NCBI GenBank assembly: GCA_963729295.1
Contig: CAVSNJ010000028.1
Coordinates: 372,001-436,000 of the forward strand
Direction of reading: 5' to 3'
DNA length: 64,000 bases
Source: DATJLY01 sp963729295
Lineage (GTDB): Bacteria > Pseudomonadota > Alphaproteobacteria > ATCC43930 > CGMCC-115725
Below are positions 57,281 through 64,000 of this stretch, piece after piece (position 1 is the first letter of the stretch; every line of letters begins with the position of its first letter). The position numbers were made by a program, and so were the translations under genes. The notes under the pieces are model-generated. The model saw only the letters and a program-made list of their open reading frames with translations, searched no databases and was not told the DNA's origin.

Positions 57281-59026
57281 CTAGAACCGCACCGCTGCAT
57301 TAAAGAGAAAGCGCGCCCCGGTTTTTCCCATGTCGTTATTGGGCACAGCCTTCAACTCTTGGGCAAATTCTATACCACTCGTGATCCTTTGCAGCAATGC
57401 CACACGTACCCCAATTCCCATCGAATAGAGGGAATTGCTCTGCGCGATTCCGGCAGCTGGAATGGGCTCGTCGCTGTGGCGCGGATTGATTCTGGCGGCG
57501 TCGAGGAACCAATAAAACTGGGCAGTATCGATTTTATATTCCGGAAAATGCGTGTTGTAACGCAATTCGCTCGCAACGCCCATACCGGCGTCGGCGGCCA
57601 GCGCAGCGGGGTCGTAGCCGCGCCCGATTCCGGACCCGCCGAAGCTCGTTTGCTCGCCGATCACGAGACGTTCGACCGACCATTGCGCGAGACCGTGGAA
57701 ATTGAGACTGACCGGGCCCTTGATCGGCTGGTCGTGGTTCACGACGAGGGTGTATTTGGTAAATCCGGTGGAGCCGCCGGCCGCAGCGCCCAGATAGGGG
57801 GGCGGGCTGAAGCTCGCGTTGAAGGGCGAGGTGCTGCGCGCCCCGAACAGGTTGAGGCCTTGGGTCACGCCGATCGTGGCGCCGGTCGTCGAATCAAATA
57901 AGAGGCCGCGCTGCTGCCACGTCAGGGCGACATCGACCTCGCGCCAGTGGTCGTCGTCGAAGGTCGCCGGCGGCGCACCGGCAGCGCCTGACGGGCTGGC
58001 CGCCGAGACGATCGCCTCCTGGATCGTGAGCCCGCCCTCGACCGTGAGCTGGGTCGGGCGCGTCAGCAGGAGCGGGTAGCTGAGCCGGGCGCCCAAGGCA
58101 TTGCTGTCGCTGACGAGCGCGCCGCCCAAGGCCGCGGGCGAGCCGTGCGCGTGCACGCCCTGCACCTTGATGAGCGCGCCGTCGAACCCGACCGGCACGA
58201 CGTAATTGACCTGGAGCAAGTTGCGCGTCTCGAAACCAGGCGTGCCGGAGAAATCGAGCATGAGCTGGCCCGGCGCGTAGGGCAGCGTGTTGAGGATGCC
58301 CTGCGCACCCAAGGTCCAGGGGCCGGTAATCGCCGCGCCACGATTGTCGGTGTAGAAGGTCAGGTTCCACGGATCCTGCTGGAGCGAGACCAGGAGGTCG
58401 GACGCGCCGGGCTCGGTCGGCGACGGGCGCAGCAATCCGGCCGCGGTCGTGCCGGGCAGATCGTTCGCGAGGAGGAGCCCGCGCTCCATTGTCGCGAGAG
58501 TCGCCGGCCGCTCCTGCGCCACCGGGCTGACATAGGCTTCGACGCGGTCGCGCGTCGCGTCGTCGCCGCCGCTCACCGCCGTCGCCTTGACGTAGCCTTC
58601 GACCACGTTGATCTGGAACACGCCGCCCGCCACGGTCTGCGGCGGCACATAGGCACGCGTCAGCACGTAGCCGTGCGCGCGATAGAGCGCCTCGATCTTG
58701 TCGGCCACGCCGATGATGTCGGAGAGATGCGCCTTGGTGCCGATGAGCGGCTGATAGAGCGGCTTGAAGTCCTCGGGCGGGAACATGGTCGCGCCCTGGA
58801 TCTTGATGTCGGTGACGTCGAATTCGATCTCGTCGACGGCGCGCGGCACGGGACCGCGCTGCGGCGCCGGAATGCTGAACTCGAATTGCGGCCCGGGCGC
58901 GGGCGACGGCGGCGGCACGTTGCGTCCGGGCTCCGCCTGGCCCGGAAACGGCGTCGGCGATACTTGCGCCGGCGCGACTCCGGCCCAGCACAGGGCGGCG
59001 AGCGATGCGCCGCACACGAAGCGCAT
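57281..59026 (-). CDS. FhaC/ShlB-type two-partner secretion outer-membrane transporter
   Basis: 581 residues; signal peptide (M-R-F-V-C-G-A-S-L-A-A-L, cleavage near A-P-A-Q). A Pro-rich linker (about 25-55) leads to the POTRA_2 region (F-D-V-T-D-I-K-I-Q-G-A-T, Y-V-L-T-R-A-Y-V-P-P-Q-T-V, V-V-E-G-Y-V), then a 16-strand-type barrel ending in aromatic F with the final N-A-A-V-R-F. Family members export large TpsA exoproteins. No TpsA gene with a haemagglutination domain is adjacent; the next gene encodes the CHAT protein. Starts at 59116 and 59191 are possible, but only 59026 begins at a credible signal peptide. Confidence 0.9.
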   Translation of the reverse strand: MRFVCGASLAALCWAGVAPAQVSPTPFPGQAEPGRNVPPPSPAPGPQFEFSIPAPQRGPVPRAVDEIEFDVTDIKIQGATMFPPEDFKPLYQPLIGTKAHLSDIIGVADKIEALYRAHGYVLTRAYVPPQTVAGGVFQINVVEGYVKATAVSGGDDATRDRVEAYVSPVAQERPATLATMERGLLLANDLPGTTAAGLLRPSPTEPGASDLLVSLQQDPWNLTFYTDNRGAAITGPWTLGAQGILNTLPYAPGQLMLDFSGTPGFETRNLLQVNYVVPVGFDGALIKVQGVHAHGSPAALGGALVSDSNALGARLSYPLLLTRPTQLTVEGGLTIQEAIVSAASPSGAAGAPPATFDDDHWREVDVALTWQQRGLLFDSTTGATIGVTQGLNLFGARSTSPFNASFSPPPYLGAAAGGSTGFTKYTLVVNHDQPIKGPVSLNFHGLAQWSVERLVIGEQTSFGGSGIGRGYDPAALAADAGMGVASELRYNTHFPEYKIDTAQFYWFLDAARINPRHSDEPIPAAGIAQSNSLYSMGIGVRVALLQRITSGIEFAQELKAVPNNDMGKTGARFLFNAAVRF

Positions 59027-59273
59027 GCGCAAGCGCCTGGCGTCCCGGCCGCACACGATATGACTCAACCGGAACCCGCTGGTGCCGGCCCCTACCCCCC
59101 GATGCAAAGTCCTCATTCCCCTACTATTTGCTCTTGGGCCGTCACGCCACGAACGGTGAGGATAACCGAAAGGCCGGCACGAGGAAACCATCCTGTGCCG
59201 AAAGCGCGGTGAGGTTGCAACTCGTGATCGGCGCGTTTAGCTTGGTGCCGTACGAGCGATCGTTGCGCGGGGG

Positions 59274-60602
59274 ATGATGACAAAGATGCTGCTGCGATGT
59301 CTCGCCGGCATGGCGCTGTGCTGGGGGATCGCGGTTCAGGCGGCGGCGCAAGCGCCCGCGACTTCCGATGCGGTCCACCTCGGCGTCGCGAGCTGTGCCG
59401 GCAGCACCTGCCACGGCGCGGTCCAGCCCCTGAAAGGCTCGTCGGTCGCGCAGAACGAATACATAACCTGGTCGCGCCGCGACAAGCACGCCAAGGCCTA
59501 TGAAGTGCTGGGCGAAGAACGCGGCCGGCGCATCGCCCGCAATCTCGGCTTGGGTGACGCGCGCACGGCGCAGATTTGCCTCGACTGCCACGCCGACAAC
59601 GCGCCGGCCGACCGGCGCGGCCCCGAGTTCCAGATCAGCGACGGCGTCGGCTGCGAGGCGTGCCACGGCGGCGCCAAGACCTGGCTCGGCGTGCACATCT
59701 CCGGCGCCTCCCACGCCGAGAACGTCGCCGCCGGCATGTATCCGACCGATCAACCCGAAGCGCGCGCCGAGAAATGCCTGTCGTGCCATTTGGGCGACGA
59801 CACGCGCTTCGTCACGCACCTCATCATGGGCGCGGGCCATCCGCGCATGGGCTTCGAGCTCGACACCTATACCGCGGCCGAGCCTGCGCATTTCGTCATC
59901 AACAAGACCTATATCGAGCGCAAGGGGCCGGTGAACGACGTGCGCGTCTGGGCGGTGGGCCAGGCGGTCGCGCTCGAGAAATTCATGGACGTGGTGCTCG
60001 ATCCGAAGCACGCGCCCAAGGGCCTCTTCCCCGAGCTCGTGCTGTTCGACTGCACCGCGTGCCATCACGGCATGGAGGAGCTGCGCTGGCAAGAGCGGCC
60101 GGCGGCGCAGCTGCCGCCAGGACTGCCGCCGTTGAACGACGCCAACGCGATCATGCTGCGCGTCATCGCCCTACGCGTGGCGCCCGATCAGGCGAAGCCG
60201 CTCGCCGACCATATCCTCGCGCTGCACCGCGCCAGCACCGAAAGCTGGGCCGCGGTGACGCGCGAGGCGCGCGCGGTCCGGCAGATCGCGGCGGCGCTCG
60301 TGCCCGTCGTCGCGCGCCACGAATTCGGCCCCGACGACATGCGCGCGCTCGCCGACGGCGTGATCGCTTCCGGATTGAGCCGCGACGCCGCCGATTATCC
60401 CGGCGCCGAGCAGGCCACCATGGCGCTCGCCTCGATCGCCAGCGCCATGCGCCTCACCGGCACCGCCACCGAGTCGCAGGCGAAGGCGATGAACGACGCG
60501 CTGAACGGCCTCTACGAAGCGCTCGCCAAGAACGAGACCTACCAGCCCGACACGTTCGTCGCGGCGCTCAAGGATTTCCAAAAGACGCTGGCAATGCGCT
60601 GA
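59274..60602 (+). CDS. Exported five-haem cytochrome c
   Basis: 442 residues; signal peptide to about residue 26. Haem sites: C41-A-G-S-T-C46-H47 (CX4CH), and four CX2CH at C102-L-D-C-H, C127-E-A-C-H, C168-L-S-C-H and C260-T-A-C-H. Several free His (for example H35, H72, H146, H182, H189, H206, H265) could be distal ligands. The C-terminal 170 residues are helical without haem sites. The pattern resembles the cytochrome c554/multihaem family; it presumably carries electrons in the periplasm. It is divergent from the FhaC-type gene and convergent with the prepilin peptidase gene; redox partner not in window. Confidence 0.9.
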   Translation: MMTKMLLRCLAGMALCWGIAVQAAAQAPATSDAVHLGVASCAGSTCHGAVQPLKGSSVAQNEYITWSRRDKHAKAYEVLGEERGRRIARNLGLGDARTAQICLDCHADNAPADRRGPEFQISDGVGCEACHGGAKTWLGVHISGASHAENVAAGMYPTDQPEARAEKCLSCHLGDDTRFVTHLIMGAGHPRMGFELDTYTAAEPAHFVINKTYIERKGPVNDVRVWAVGQAVALEKFMDVVLDPKHAPKGLFPELVLFDCTACHHGMEELRWQERPAAQLPPGLPPLNDANAIMLRVIALRVAPDQAKPLADHILALHRASTESWAAVTREARAVRQIAAALVPVVARHEFGPDDMRALADGVIASGLSRDAADYPGAEQATMALASIASAMRLTGTATESQAKAMNDALNGLYEALAKNETYQPDTFVAALKDFQKTLAMR

Positions 60603-60606
60603 GCGC

Positions 60607-61359
60607 TCAGAAACCAAGCGGGCCGTAGAGCCATACGATCCAGCCGGCGAGCGCCAGCGCGGGGCCGAACGGCACGCGGTCCTGGAGCGCGCCTGTGAGC
60701 CGGAACGAGCGCGCCGCGAGCGCGCCGGCAAGCGCCGCCAATGCCGCGATCAGGACGACGCTCGGCAGGCCGCTTGCGCCGTCCCACGCGCCCAATGCCG
60801 CCAACAGCTTCGCGTCGCCGAGTCCCAATCCCTCGCGCCCGCGCAGGCGTCGATAGGCCACGGCGACGGCGGCAAAGAGCGCGAACCCGACCGCCGCGCC
60901 GGCCAGATTGTCGACGATCGCGCGCGGTACCGCAAACCACGCGACCGCGAGTCCCGCGGCGATCAGCGGTAGGGTCAGCGCGTCCGGCAGGACCTGGTGC
61001 TCGAAATCGATGATCGCCAGCGCCATCAAGGTCCAGGCGAAGCCGCAGCTTGCCCACACGAGCCAGCCGTCGGCTGCGCTCCAGGCCCAGAGCGCGAGGC
61101 CGAGCGCCAAAAGCTCGATTGCCGGATAGAACCACGCGAGGGCGGCGCCGCACGAGCGGCAGCGGCCGCGCTGGACGAGCCAGCTCACAATCGGCACGAG
61201 CTCGTGGGGGCCGAGCACGGCGCCGCAGGCGCGGCAGCGCGAGCGCCCGGCGATTCCCTCGCCGGACGGAATTCTGCGCACCAGCATGCCGGCAAAGCTG
61301 CCGATCGCCAGCGCCACCAGCGCCAGGAACACAAGCTGGAGCCAGTCGGCACCGCTCAT
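60607..61359 (-). CDS. Prepilin peptidase/N-methyltransferase (A24 family, GspO/PilD-like)
   Basis: 250 residues, about eight membrane helices. The cytoplasmic zinc site is present as C-R-A-C-G and C-R-S-C-G, separated by 26 residues (about 50-85). The two catalytic Asp lie in D-F-E-H-Q-V-L-P-D (about 125) and G-L-G-L-G-D-A-K-L-L (about 185). It cleaves and N-methylates type IV pilin-like leader peptides, so it should process pseudopilins of the type II system (gspD, gspE here) and possibly the TadE-related pathway. Start at 61359 chosen because the next upstream codon is far longer and poor. Confidence 0.92.
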   Translation of the reverse strand: MSGADWLQLVFLALVALAIGSFAGMLVRRIPSGEGIAGRSRCRACGAVLGPHELVPIVSWLVQRGRCRSCGAALAWFYPAIELLALGLALWAWSAADGWLVWASCGFAWTLMALAIIDFEHQVLPDALTLPLIAAGLAVAWFAVPRAIVDNLAGAAVGFALFAAVAVAYRRLRGREGLGLGDAKLLAALGAWDGASGLPSVVLIAALAALAGALAARSFRLTGALQDRVPFGPALALAGWIVWLYGPLGF

Positions 61360-61550
61360 CGGCCGAACAGCGCCGACGACAGCGCATCTAAATGACAAGT
61401 TTTTGTCGTTGCCGGGATCGGTCCCATGCCCATAAGATGCCAGGAAATCGGCGCCGCCGCCGGCGCATTCGCTTCACGCCAAGGCCGCGCGCACGGCGCT
61501 CCCCAGCGGGATCGCCGGTCGACCGTCAACTTCATCGGGGGCTCCCAGAG

Positions 61551-62375
61551 ATGGCCACAACCACCACCACGACGGCAACCGCAGGCGCACGCACGCTCGC
61601 CGGCAAATCGGCGATCATCACCGGCTCGACGAGCGGCATCGGGCTCGGCATCGCCCAGGCGCTCGCCGCCGCCGGCGCCGATATCATGCTGAACGGATTC
61701 GGCGACGCAAAGGAGATCGAAAAGATCCGCACCGAGCTCGCGGCCGAGCACAAGGTCAAGGCGGTCTATGACGGCGCCGACATGAGCAAGCCCGACGCGA
61801 TCGCCGCCATGGTCCAGAACGCCGTCAAGGCGTTCGGCAAGCTCGACATCCTCGTCAACAACGCCGGCATCCAGTTCGTCGCGCCGATCGACGAGTTCCC
61901 GATCGCGAAATGGGACGCGATCATCGCGATCAACCTGTCGTCGACGTTCCATTCGACCCGCGCCGCGCTTCCCGGCATGAAGAGCCGCAAGTGGGGCCGC
62001 ATCATCAATGTCGCCTCGGCGCACGGCCTCGTCGCCTCCGCGTTCAAGAGCGCCTATGTCGCGGCGAAGCACGGCGTCGTCGGCTTTACCAAGGTGACGG
62101 CGCTCGAGGTGGCCGAGCTCGGCATCACCGCCAACGCGATCTGCCCCGGCTATGTCTGGACGCCGCTCGTCGAAGGCCAGCTCGACGGCCAGGCGAAGGC
62201 GCACAACATGACGCGCGAACAGGTCATCCACGACGTGCTGCTGGCCGAGCAGCCGAACAAGAAATTCGCGACCGTCGAGGAGATCGGTGCGCTCGCGCTC
62301 TTCTTGTGCAGCGACGGCGCGGCGTCGATCACGGGTACGGCGCTGCCGGTCGATGGCGGCTGGACGGCGCACTAA
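61551..62375 (+). CDS. bdhA: 3-Hydroxybutyrate dehydrogenase
   Basis: 274 residues, an SDR with an N-terminal Thr-rich extension (about 14 residues). Cofactor loop T-G-S-T-S-G-I-G, L-V-N-N-A-G-I-Q-F-V-A-P-I-D-E-F-P, catalytic Ser in V-A-S-A-H-G-L-V-A-S, Tyr/Lys in Y-V-A-A-K-H-G, and the closing V-D-G-G-W. The G-I-Q-F-V and A-H-G-L-V-A-S combination is specific to D-3-hydroxybutyrate dehydrogenases. It interconverts 3-hydroxybutyrate and acetoacetate in polyhydroxybutyrate breakdown. A 191-base upstream region is shared with the divergent prepilin peptidase. The patatin gene follows 28 bases later. Confidence 0.93.
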   Translation: MATTTTTTATAGARTLAGKSAIITGSTSGIGLGIAQALAAAGADIMLNGFGDAKEIEKIRTELAAEHKVKAVYDGADMSKPDAIAAMVQNAVKAFGKLDILVNNAGIQFVAPIDEFPIAKWDAIIAINLSSTFHSTRAALPGMKSRKWGRIINVASAHGLVASAFKSAYVAAKHGVVGFTKVTALEVAELGITANAICPGYVWTPLVEGQLDGQAKAHNMTREQVIHDVLLAEQPNKKFATVEEIGALALFLCSDGAASITGTALPVDGGWTAH

Positions 62376-62403
62376 GCGGCCGGCCCAAAAGGGGGAAGCG
62401 CCT

Positions 62404-63477
62404 ATGAACGACATCGCATCGGAAGATGCCGTGGCCAAGACGACGCGGTCCGCGAAGGGCGCGCGCCCGCCTGCCGTGAAGACGGTCAACCTCGCGCTCC
62501 AGGGCGGAGGCGCGCACGGCGCCTTCACCTGGGGCGTGCTCGACCGCCTGCTCGAGGAGCCGAGCCTCGCGTTTGAAGGCATCAGCGCGACAAGCGCCGG
62601 CGCGATGAACGCCTCGGTTCTCGCCTATGGCCTGACCGTTGGCGGGCGCGAAGGCGCGCGCAAGGCGCTCACCAGCTATTGGCGCCGCATCAGCCACGCG
62701 GCGATGACGAGTCCGCTGCAGCCGAGCTTCCTCGACCGCATGTTGAAGGACCATTCGCTCAAATATTCGCCGATGTTCCAATTCTTCGACATCATGACGC
62801 GGCTGATGTCGCCCTATGAGTTCAACCCGATGAACTACAACCCGCTCCGCGACGTGGTGAAGCAGTCGGTCGATTTCGAGGCGCTGAACAAGCCGGACTG
62901 CCCGGTGAAGCTCTTCCTCTCGGCAACCAACGTGCGCACCGGCAAGGTCAAGATTTTCGAGCAAGGCGAGTTGTCGGTCGAGGCGGCGCTGGCTTCGGCT
63001 TGCCTTCCGTTCATGTTCCAGGCGGTCGAGATCGACGGCGAGGCCTATTGGGACGGCGGCTACATGGGCAACCCCGCCCTTTATCCGCTCATCTATAGCT
63101 GCAAGAGCGCGGATATTCTCATCGTCCACATCAACCCGCTCGAGCGCGCCGAGATCCCGAAGAGCGCGAGCGACATCCTGAACCGCATCAACGAGATCAG
63201 CTTCAACAGCTCGTTGATGCGCGAGATGCGCGCCATCAGCTTCGTCACCGGCCTCATCGAGAGCGGCCATCTCGACGAAGGCAAGCACGTCTTCATCCAC
63301 GGCATCTCCGACGACAAGCTGATGACGGGTTTGGGCGTCGCGAGCAAGCTCAACGCCGACTGGGACTTCCTCACCCATCTGCGCGATGCGGGCCGCATGC
63401 GCGGCGAGCAATGGCTCGGCGAGTGTTTCGCCAAGGTCGGCAGCGAAGCGACCGTCGACATCCACAAATTCCTCTGA
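62404..63477 (+). CDS. Patatin-like phospholipase
   Basis: 357 residues. Anion hole G-G-G-A-H-G at about residues 34-39. The nucleophile motif is A-T-S64-A-G (the first Gly of G-x-S-x-G is Ala62). Catalytic Asp in W-D217-G-G. This is the Ser-Asp dyad of patatins, which cleave acyl esters; bacterial members near bdhA are sometimes linked to lipid or polyhydroxybutyrate granule turnover. N-terminal 25 residues are polar and not a signal peptide. It sits 28 bases after bdhA, with a G-rich ribosome site (GGGGGAAG), and 26 bases before gspE. Confidence 0.9.
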   Translation: MNDIASEDAVAKTTRSAKGARPPAVKTVNLALQGGGAHGAFTWGVLDRLLEEPSLAFEGISATSAGAMNASVLAYGLTVGGREGARKALTSYWRRISHAAMTSPLQPSFLDRMLKDHSLKYSPMFQFFDIMTRLMSPYEFNPMNYNPLRDVVKQSVDFEALNKPDCPVKLFLSATNVRTGKVKIFEQGELSVEAALASACLPFMFQAVEIDGEAYWDGGYMGNPALYPLIYSCKSADILIVHINPLERAEIPKSASDILNRINEISFNSSLMREMRAISFVTGLIESGHLDEGKHVFIHGISDDKLMTGLGVASKLNADWDFLTHLRDAGRMRGEQWLGECFAKVGSEATVDIHKFL

Positions 63478-63503
63478 GGGGCGGCGCGCCGCGCCCCCTC
63501 GAG

Positions 63504-64000
63504 ATGGACCTCGTCGATTTTCTGAAAGCGCGCGGCCGGCTCGACGCGGTCCATTGCGAGCGCGTGCGCGCGCTGAAGCGCGAGCGCGGCGAGAGCGAGG
63601 CGCTCATCATTACCCGCCTCGGCATGGTCGGCGAGCGCGACATGGCCGAACACTTGGCCGAATTCCTCGGCATTCCCCTGGCCGTCCCGCGCGACTATCC
63701 CCCGACGCCCGTTTTGACGGCGAGCCTCAAGCCCGACTTCCTCGCTCGTGCACGGGCCGTGCCGCTCGCCGACGTGCCGCAAGGGATCGTTCTGGCGATG
63801 GCCGATCCGACCGACGACTACACGATCAAGGCGGTGCGGCTTGCGGCAGGGCGCCCGGTTCTACCGCGCGCCGCGGTGCCGGGCGAATTGGCGGCGGCGC
63901 TCGAACGGCTCTACGGCGCCGACGCGGTCGGCGCGCCGCGCATGGCGGCGCAGGTGGAGGCGGCGGCCGGCGACGTGAAGCGCCTTGCCGATCTCGCAAG
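63504..64000 (+). CDS. gspE: GspE-type secretion ATPase, N-terminal fragment
   Basis: The first 165 codons only; the window ends before the Walker motifs. The visible part is the T2SSE_N/MshEN-like N-domain: F-L-K-A-R-G-R-L, L-I-I-T-R-L-G-M-V-G-E-R-D-M-A-E-H-L-A-E-F-L-G-I-P, and V-P-L-A-D-V-P-Q-G-I-V-L-A-M-A-D-P-T-D. This precedes the ATPase domain of GspE, PilB and MshE. With gspD and the prepilin peptidase gene in the window, type II secretion is the best reading; the lost C-terminal half must confirm it. Confidence 0.85.
   Translation, partial: MDLVDFLKARGRLDAVHCERVRALKRERGESEALIITRLGMVGERDMAEHLAEFLGIPLAVPRDYPPTPVLTASLKPDFLARARAVPLADVPQGIVLAMADPTDDYTIKAVRLAAGRPVLPRAAVPGELAAALERLYGADAVGAPRMAAQVEAAAGDVKRLADLA

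Noticed and set aside
59027..59273. A c-di-GMP-like aptamer in the GC/GA-rich leader of the FhaC-type gene
   Set aside because: No conserved core or pairing could be drawn; the region holds only a divergent promoter area without clear hexamers.
1..64000. CRISPR array, integrase, phage or plasmid origin
   Set aside because: No regularly spaced direct repeats, no integrase, replication or capsid genes, and uniform composition across the window.
1..64000. tRNA, rRNA or riboswitch elements
   Set aside because: No cloverleaf with intact TTCGA-type loop, no rRNA segments and no recognisable aptamer in the short intergenic gaps; small non-coding RNAs cannot be excluded by eye.

Overview
The window is a dense, very GC-rich bacterial chromosome segment. 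Genes are packed head-to-tail, stop/start overlaps of 4 bases (ATGA or GTGA) are frequent, and no gene-free stretch exceeds 300 bases. A phasin, a 3-hydroxybutyrate dehydrogenase, many ABC solute-binding proteins for small organic acids, a Tad-type pseudopilin, type II secretion genes and a dispersed GGCTTCGTTCC-type repeat point to a soil or water alphaproteobacterium, probably of the Hyphomicrobiales/Rhodospirillales sphere. That placement is inference; there is no rRNA or other marker gene to fix it, and I see no tRNA, CRISPR array, integrase or insertion sequence.

Layout. 1-3 kb: a marR-emrA-emrB-like drug efflux operon (emrB cut by the window edge), a repeat cluster, and a divergent pair of a small unknown gene and a TetR regulator with two near-identical operator-like repeats. 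3-6 kb: a Sel1-repeat lipoprotein and an aldo/keto reductase. 6-12 kb (minus strand): a catabolic operon of an aryl-acid-type AMP ligase, an amidohydrolase, a D-2-hydroxyacid dehydrogenase broken by a one-base frameshift, an M24 pita-bread protein with unusual metal ligands, and an ACMSD-like amidohydrolase. 12-18.4 kb (plus strand): a lone TadE-like pseudopilin, then cyclase, thiamine-diphosphate enzyme, LivH, LivM, LivG and a DUF1275 membrane protein.

18.4-29.7 kb (minus strand) is a 12-gene catabolic/transport unit: FAH-family hydrolase, small HTH-like protein, complete NitT/TauT-type ABC transporter, Rieske oxygenase, SDR, cupin, alpha/beta hydrolase, thiamine-diphosphate enzyme, then a second solute-binding protein with a fused two-domain permease but no ATPase. 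It looks like uptake and breakdown of an aromatic or similar organic acid; the substrate cannot be read from sequence. 29.8-37 kb holds single genes (rhomboid protease, HbpS/GlcG-like protein, MlaC, APC permease, HAD phosphatase, Nramp transporter, small exported proteins). 37-41.3 kb (minus) is a 2-hydroxyacid oxidation operon (Ldh family, LVIVD propeller, FMN oxidase, DUF347 membrane protein). 41.4-45.9 kb (plus) has a YihY protein and then SDR, two solute-binding-type proteins (one without a signal peptide) and a DUF1194 protein.

46-64 kb mixes envelope and storage functions: phasin, the T2SS secretin GspD, a CcmI-like TPR protein, acetoacetate decarboxylase, then the most unusual unit (59.0 to 51.3 kb, minus strand): FhaC/ShlB-type outer-membrane transporter, a 1044-residue exported TPR-CHAT protease-like protein, a FecR-like exported protein and a CHASE2 class III cyclase, with no filamentous haemagglutinin partner. 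Beyond it lie a five-haem cytochrome, a prepilin peptidase, bdhA, a patatin-like lipase and the start of gspE. The secretin, prepilin peptidase and gspE thus belong to one type II secretion function scattered over 17 kb.
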